Source: Flavobacterium rivuli WB 3.3-2 = DSM 21788 (GTDB taxonomy: Bacteria; Bacteroidota; Bacteroidia; Flavobacteriales; Flavobacteriaceae). From it: a stretch of 40,175 nucleotides of DNA. A program made the position numbers and the translations under genes. Below are positions 36,153 to 40,175 of the stretch, one piece after another. The notes under the pieces are model-generated. The model worked only from the letters and a program-made list of their open reading frames with translations, made no database searches and was not told the origin of the DNA. Numbering within the stretch: position 1 is the first letter of the stretch; each line of letters starts with the position of its first letter. Where the stretch lies: the NCBI RefSeq assembly GCF_000378485.1, contig NZ_KB899982.1, forward strand, positions 1 through 40,175, read 5' to 3'.

Positions 36153-36989
36153 TTATAAATCGAGATTATAAAATGCCTCTGCATTTTTAAACCAAACCTG
36201 TTCCTGTTCTTTTTCTGATAATTGAGCTATATAATCATGTATGGTTTGTATCACCCTGGCATAATTTGCCGCAAGATTGCATACCGGCCAGTCAGACCCA
36301 AACATTATTCTATCTGCAGTAAAATTTTCAAAAACTACATCAAGGCAGGGTTTTAAATCATCAGCCGTCCAAGTATTCCAATGCGCCTCTGTAACCATGC
36401 CCGATACTTTACACAATACATTTTTTGCCTGGGCAAGTTCTTTAATATTTTCTTTCCATGTGGCTATATTACCCATTTTCAAATCGGGCTTAGCAATATG
36501 ATTAATTACAAAGGGCTGGTTAGGGAAATGCCTTACAAGCTTAATGGCCTCACGAAGTTGACGATGGTATATTAAAATATCATAGGTATAATTATACTCT
36601 TTTAATGCACTTATTCCGCTCCTGAAATCTTCGCGCAACATAAAACCATCGGGTTCGCCCTGAATGATATGCCTAAAGCCTTTTAGCTTTTTTTGATTGG
36701 ATAAATACTCCAGCCTTTCGCATATATTTTCATCTAATAAATTTACCCAACCTACTACGCCTTTAATAAAAGAGTGTTTTGTGGCCAAATTGAGCAAAAA
36801 TTCTGTCTCGCCTGCAGTTTGTACTGACTGTACCGCCACACAACCCGAAAATTGATTATCATTTAATAGAGGAAGTAAATCGGCTGGTAAAAAATCCTTC
36901 CTTAGTTTAAGCATCGATTCATCAATCCACGCATCTTTAATAGGATCGAATTTCCAGAAATGTTGGTGAGAGTCTATTCGTTGGTGCAT
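36153..36989 (-). CDS. Amidohydrolase, L-fucono-1,5-lactonase-like
   Basis: Amidohydrolase-2 family (COG3618) lactonase. The 278 residues have the metal ligands His8 and His10 in IDSHQHFWKF, then VVGWVNLLDE, KGFRHIIQGEPDGFML, VINHIAKPD, VLCKVSGMVTEA, and FGSDWPVC with the catalytic Asp near the C-terminus. This layout is typical of L-fuconolactonase and L-rhamnono-lactonase, which hydrolyse a sugar lactone to the aldonic acid. No signal peptide, cytoplasmic. It is 9 bp downstream of the SDR gene and 35 bp upstream of the broken uxaB. The fucose assignment is inferred from the fucP relic and lutABC close by. Confidence 0.86.
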   Translation of the reverse strand: MHQRIDSHQHFWKFDPIKDAWIDESMLKLRKDFLPADLLPLLNDNQFSGCVAVQSVQTAGETEFLLNLATKHSFIKGVVGWVNLLDENICERLEYLSNQKKLKGFRHIIQGEPDGFMLREDFRSGISALKEYNYTYDILIYHRQLREAIKLVRHFPNQPFVINHIAKPDLKMGNIATWKENIKELAQAKNVLCKVSGMVTEAHWNTWTADDLKPCLDVVFENFTADRIMFGSDWPVCNLAANYARVIQTIHDYIAQLSEKEQEQVWFKNAEAFYNLDL

Positions 36990-36998
36990 TGCTACTAA

Positions 36999-37793
36999 CT
37001 ATAAATCATTAATTAATGCCCTGTCTAAATGTACATAGCCACCATCTACAAATACAAATTGCCCCGTAGTATGCGATGATTTGTTCGATATAATAAACAA
37101 GGCAGTATCTGCAATTTCTTCCGGGCGTGTCATGCGGGCTTCAAAAGGAATATTCTTTTTAATTTTTGCTAATGCGGCATCCCCGTTCGGAAGGGTTTTA
37201 AGCCAATCATCATAGGCAGGTGTATAACTTTCGGCAATAATTATCGCGTTAGAGCGAATACCATATTGTATTAAATCAACCGCCCATTCGCGGGTAAGTG
37301 CTAACACGCCTCCTTTTGCCGCAGCATAACCAGAAGTGCCCCCCTGCCCTGTTAAAGCTACTTTAGAACCTATATTAAGGATATTGCCCTTCGATTTTTT
37401 AAGATGTGGCAAGGCATATTTTACGAGTAAAAAATAGCTCCCTAAATTAAGTTGAAGTGAATTTATAAACTCCTCGTACGATGCATTGAGACCTACACCA
37501 TCGTTGAGGCCTACATTATTTATAACTACGTCTATTTGTCCATATTTTTGTATTATGTTATTAATAGCCTCTTCTACTTGCTTTGCATCGGTTACATTCG
37601 TTTTACAAAATAGAGCATCTATGCCTTTAGCTTTAAGTAAATCGGCATAGATGGCACCTCTTTCATTATGGTCAAGTAGCACCGGTATCGCTCCTTCGGC
37701 GGCAAGCCTGTTTACAATTGTTTCTCCAATGCTGCCCTCTTTCCCCGCTGAACCCGATACTACAACTACTTTTCCTTTTAATCCTAAATCCAT
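36999..37793 (-). CDS. Short-chain dehydrogenase, probable sugar or sugar-acid dehydrogenase
   Basis: Classical SDR of 264 residues, intact. The cofactor loop is VSGSAGKEGSIG (a variant of TGxxxGxG), followed by NNVG. The catalytic triad is Ser143 (NIGSKVAL), Tyr156 and Lys160 (SGYAAAKGG), and the C-terminal SSHTTGQFVFVDGGYVHLD is the family ending. Position 41 is Asp (VLLDHNERG), favouring NAD over NADP. In non-phosphorylating fucose pathways an SDR acts either as L-fucose dehydrogenase or as 2-keto-3-deoxy-L-fuconate dehydrogenase; which step applies cannot be told here. It lies 11 bp after the alcohol dehydrogenase gene and 9 bp before the lactonase gene. Confidence 0.88.
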   Translation of the reverse strand: MDLGLKGKVVVVSGSAGKEGSIGETIVNRLAAEGAIPVLLDHNERGAIYADLLKAKGIDALFCKTNVTDAKQVEEAINNIIQKYGQIDVVINNVGLNDGVGLNASYEEFINSLQLNLGSYFLLVKYALPHLKKSKGNILNIGSKVALTGQGGTSGYAAAKGGVLALTREWAVDLIQYGIRSNAIIIAESYTPAYDDWLKTLPNGDAALAKIKKNIPFEARMTRPEEIADTALFIISNKSSHTTGQFVFVDGGYVHLDRALINDL

Positions 37794-37804
37794 AATTTAT
37801 ATTT

Positions 37805-38818
37805 TTAATCCAGATCGATAACTACTTTAATAGCATTATTTTCAGGATCTATCCAATCATTAAATAAGTGTATAACATCATTAAAATTGCCTCTATGAGT
37901 AATGTATTGTTTGGGGCTTATACTGCCCGATTTGACACACTGTATTACGTAGTCAAAATCTTCTTTTGTAGCATTACGGCTACTCATTAAGGTAGATTCC
38001 CGTTTATGAAAGTCAGGATGGTTAAATTTTAGCTCACCTTTTTGAAGCCCAACTAATACATAACGCCCACCATGTGCAAGATAATTAAATCCTGAATTCA
38101 TGACAGTTGCATTACCAGTAGCATCAAAAACTACGTTAGGCATATCGCCATTTGTAATTGCATTAAGCCGTGCTATTACATTATCATTAACCGGATTTAT
38201 AAGGTTATCAATATTAAGTACTTCTTTACAAAACTTAAGGCGATGCTCATTAATATCTAACACGATCACGTTTGCACCTTTTAACTTAGAAAATTGAGCT
38301 AAGCCGAGCCCTATAGGTCCAGCTCCCATAACAAGCACTGTATCATTACTTGTAACTACCGCCCTACGCACACCGTGTGCTGCTATAGCAAGTGGCTCAA
38401 CCAGTGCAAGTTCTTCATAATCCAAACCTTTACCATTTATTAAGTATTCATTAGCAATAGTGACATATTGAGCCATACCGCCATCTATATGCACACCAAA
38501 AACCTGCATAGTAACACAGCAGTTTGTTAGGCCATTGCGGCATGCCACACATTTACCACAATGAAAGTACGGAATAAAAGTTAGTTTATCACCAGGTTTA
38601 AAACCCTCCGCTTCACCTTCTATATATTCTGCTGCCAGTTCATGGCCTAATATCCTGGGATAATTAAAATAGGGCTGGGTACCACCAAAGGCATGGATAT
38701 CTGTACCGCATATTCCTATCTTTTTGATTTTTAACAACGATTCTCCACTTTTTCTATTCGGAATCGGTTTTTCTTTAAGCAGAAATTCGCCGGGTTTTTC
38801 ACAAACTATATATTTCAT
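37805..38818 (-). CDS. Zinc-dependent alcohol dehydrogenase family (MDR) sugar dehydrogenase
   Basis: Medium-chain dehydrogenase of 337 residues. Catalytic zinc ligands Cys37 (GICGTD) and His59-Glu60 (GHELAAEY) are present, with the structural zinc cysteines in HCGKCVACRNGLTNCC (87-101). The Rossmann motif is VLVMGAGPIGLG. It resembles the L-galactonate/L-idonate oxidoreductase group. In this operon it probably oxidises a sugar or deoxy-sugar acid, for example L-fucose or a fuconate intermediate (inference). It is 10 bp downstream of the GH2 gene and 11 bp upstream of the SDR gene, so all belong to one - strand transcript. Confidence 0.9.
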   Translation of the reverse strand: MKYIVCEKPGEFLLKEKPIPNRKSGESLLKIKKIGICGTDIHAFGGTQPYFNYPRILGHELAAEYIEGEAEGFKPGDKLTFIPYFHCGKCVACRNGLTNCCVTMQVFGVHIDGGMAQYVTIANEYLINGKGLDYEELALVEPLAIAAHGVRRAVVTSNDTVLVMGAGPIGLGLAQFSKLKGANVIVLDINEHRLKFCKEVLNIDNLINPVNDNVIARLNAITNGDMPNVVFDATGNATVMNSGFNYLAHGGRYVLVGLQKGELKFNHPDFHKRESTLMSSRNATKEDFDYVIQCVKSGSISPKQYITHRGNFNDVIHLFNDWIDPENNAIKVVIDLD

Positions 38819-38828
38819 ATTTAGCTAA

Positions 38829-40175
38829 TTACTTAACATCTACAGTTACAGTAACCGGCTGTAACCAAGGGCTTGTAAAAGTTACTGTAACTTTACCACC
38901 TTCGCCGGCACTTTGTATGTAAGCTAACAAGTGTCCGTTAAATGCGCGTTGTACATTATCTGTATAATTGGTCATATCGCTGTTGTTACCGGCTTCAAGG
39001 CCAAGCAATTTAGCCGAACCATTAATCGTACATGTAATGTCGTTATCACTTAATATTACAGGCAGGCCGTCTTTATCTACAATATCAACCATTATCTGGG
39101 CAACACCTTTTTGCTTATCTATAGTAATTGATTTATTTTTTACTACCAATGCATAAGATTGCGATGATGATGTTATAGCATAACGGCTAACTTCTTTATT
39201 ATCGGCATTAAGACCTATAACTTCCAGTTTACCCGCTGCATAAGGTACATCCCAGGAGATGATACCTACGTTTTTATCATAGTTTTTAACCTCGCCCACT
39301 ACTTTACCGTTAAGCTCTAAACGTGCCTTGGCAGCATTGGTATAAGCAACTACACGCACAGTTTGTCCTGCTTCATAGTTCCATATTGGCCAAGCATCTT
39401 TACTTGGAGACTTTTCTTTTTGACGTGGTAAGTAGGTACCGATAAATGCCATAGGTTTATCTGACCATAATGACTGGCGGAAATAGCCCCTTGGTTTTAT
39501 ACGGCCTGCAAAATCTACAAGTCCTGAATAGAAACCTCTTGATGGCCATCTGCCCGATTCGCCAAGGTAATCGATACCTGTCCAAAGAAACTGTCCAAAA
39601 ATATGGTCGTTGTTAACCACAGCAAGCCAGGGCTCTATATCGTGTACATTCTCACTGCCATAAATTACCCTGTTAGGATATTTTTCGTGGTCAGATTTGT
39701 AACGGCTCTCTGTATAGTTGTAACCTGCAATATCAAGCAATCCGGGATATTCGGTTTCGTTACTCATTGCTACACCTGCAAGTCCTGCCGTTGTAGGGCG
39801 CGATTTGTCATATTTTTTAACCGCGGCAACAAGGCGTTTAGCAATAGCGCCAAGCCTCATAGCATCCGGGGCATCTTTTTTATAGCCACCGTAAGCAGCC
39901 TGCGTAAAGCCCATTGCTTTAGTACCGTCAAGTATTGGGTGCGAGTAAGGGTCGTTAGGATAATCTACCTCGTTACCTATACTCCATGCAAATACAGACA
40001 GGTGGTTGCGGTCGCGGCGCACAAAATCTTCAAGGTCTTTTTCGGCCCAGTCGGCAAAAATATCAGAGTTTCCTTCGTAGCCCGGAGTACCATAGTTCCA
40101 TCCCTCAAGCCATTTACGCTTAGGGTATTCCCACTCATCATACGCTTCGTTTAAAACAAGTAAACCTATCTCATC
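38829..40175 (-). CDS. GH2 glycosidase, C-terminal part (5' end outside window)
   Basis: Family GH2. The frame is open to the right edge, so the true start lies beyond 40175; GTG 40022 is an internal Val in FVRRDRNHLS. The visible 448 residues hold the barrel, with acid/base Glu69 in FAWSIGNEVDYP and nucleophile Glu175 in IYGSENVHD, then the Ig-like domains (WNYEAGQTVRVVAYTNAAKA, GVAQIMVDIVDKDGLPV). Upstream residues begin LLVLNEAYDEWEY. The overall form is that of Bacteroidota exo-beta-galactosidase-type enzymes, but the GSENVHD motif differs from the IATETTSA of the GH2 at 6577, so specificity may differ. It appears to be co-transcribed with the sugar-oxidising genes. Confidence 0.9.
   Translation of the reverse strand, partial: DEIGLLVLNEAYDEWEYPKRKWLEGWNYGTPGYEGNSDIFADWAEKDLEDFVRRDRNHLSVFAWSIGNEVDYPNDPYSHPILDGTKAMGFTQAAYGGYKKDAPDAMRLGAIAKRLVAAVKKYDKSRPTTAGLAGVAMSNETEYPGLLDIAGYNYTESRYKSDHEKYPNRVIYGSENVHDIEPWLAVVNNDHIFGQFLWTGIDYLGESGRWPSRGFYSGLVDFAGRIKPRGYFRQSLWSDKPMAFIGTYLPRQKEKSPSKDAWPIWNYEAGQTVRVVAYTNAAKARLELNGKVVGEVKNYDKNVGIISWDVPYAAGKLEVIGLNADNKEVSRYAITSSSQSYALVVKNKSITIDKQKGVAQIMVDIVDKDGLPVILSDNDITCTINGSAKLLGLEAGNNSDMTNYTDNVQRAFNGHLLAYIQSAGEGGKVTVTFTSPWLQPVTVTVDVK

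Noticed and set aside
40020..40022. GTG as start of the right-edge GH2
   Set aside because: The frame stays open with conserved GH2 barrel sequence to the window edge, so the gene is cut by the window rather than short.
39603..40154. 183-codon open frame on the + strand
   Set aside because: Antisense to the GH2 gene, whose catalytic motifs are all in the other strand.
1..40175. CRISPR arrays, tRNA/rRNA genes, prophage or conjugative modules
   Set aside because: No regularly spaced repeats, cloverleaf-like sequences, or phage/conjugation proteins were seen by eye on either strand.

Overview
The window looks like chromosomal DNA of a glycan-degrading Bacteroidota, most likely a flavobacterium. 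Evidence seen: a SusC/SusD pair, many Sec-signal or lipobox glycoside hydrolases, A-rich leaders instead of GGAGG ribosome sites, one exact TTG-N22-TAnnTTTG promoter, and a relic of a type IX secretion cargo gene. No tRNA, rRNA, CRISPR array or intact transposase was found.

Region 1 (1-17.6 kb, + strand) is a polysaccharide utilization locus. It holds the 3' part of xylose isomerase, SusC, SusD, a surface lipoprotein, a strong terminator, then GH2, GH31 (YicI type), GH3 (beta-xylosidase-like), GH3 and GH29. A convergent Gfo/Idh/MocA oxidoreductase follows on the - strand. Region 2 (18.6-25.8 kb, +) continues with GH31 (PA14-containing alpha-xylosidase type), GH3 and GH43 (subfamily 12-like). 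The enzyme set (alpha-xylosidases, beta-glucosidases, beta-galactosidase, alpha-L-fucosidase, arabinofuranosidase/xylosidase) fits stepwise dismantling of fucosylated or arabinosylated xyloglucan oligosaccharides, with released xylose going to XylA. No endo-xyloglucanase and no PUL regulator lie in the window.

Region 3 (25.8-29.7 kb) is AT-rich and decayed. It contains a frameshifted, end-truncated T9SS repeat-protein relic (-), a 128-bp short-chain dehydrogenase relic, a PanB gene with a one-base frameshift in a C6 tract, and a MarR-GNAT fusion gene.

Region 4 (29.7-40.2 kb) has a third GH31 (-), divergent from lutABC (+), which is followed by a fucP (fucose permease) pseudogene. Facing it on the - strand is an operon of GH2 (5' end outside the window), a zinc alcohol dehydrogenase, an SDR, an L-fuconolactonase-like amidohydrolase and a broken uxaB-like gene. 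The broken 3' ends of fucP and uxaB are fused head-on near 35657, which reads as a deletion scar. My inference is that Region 4 was a non-phosphorylating L-fucose/deoxyhexose pathway ending in pyruvate plus L-lactate, with LutABC oxidising the lactate. It would be fed by the GH29 fucosidase and is now partly lost in this genome or assembly.
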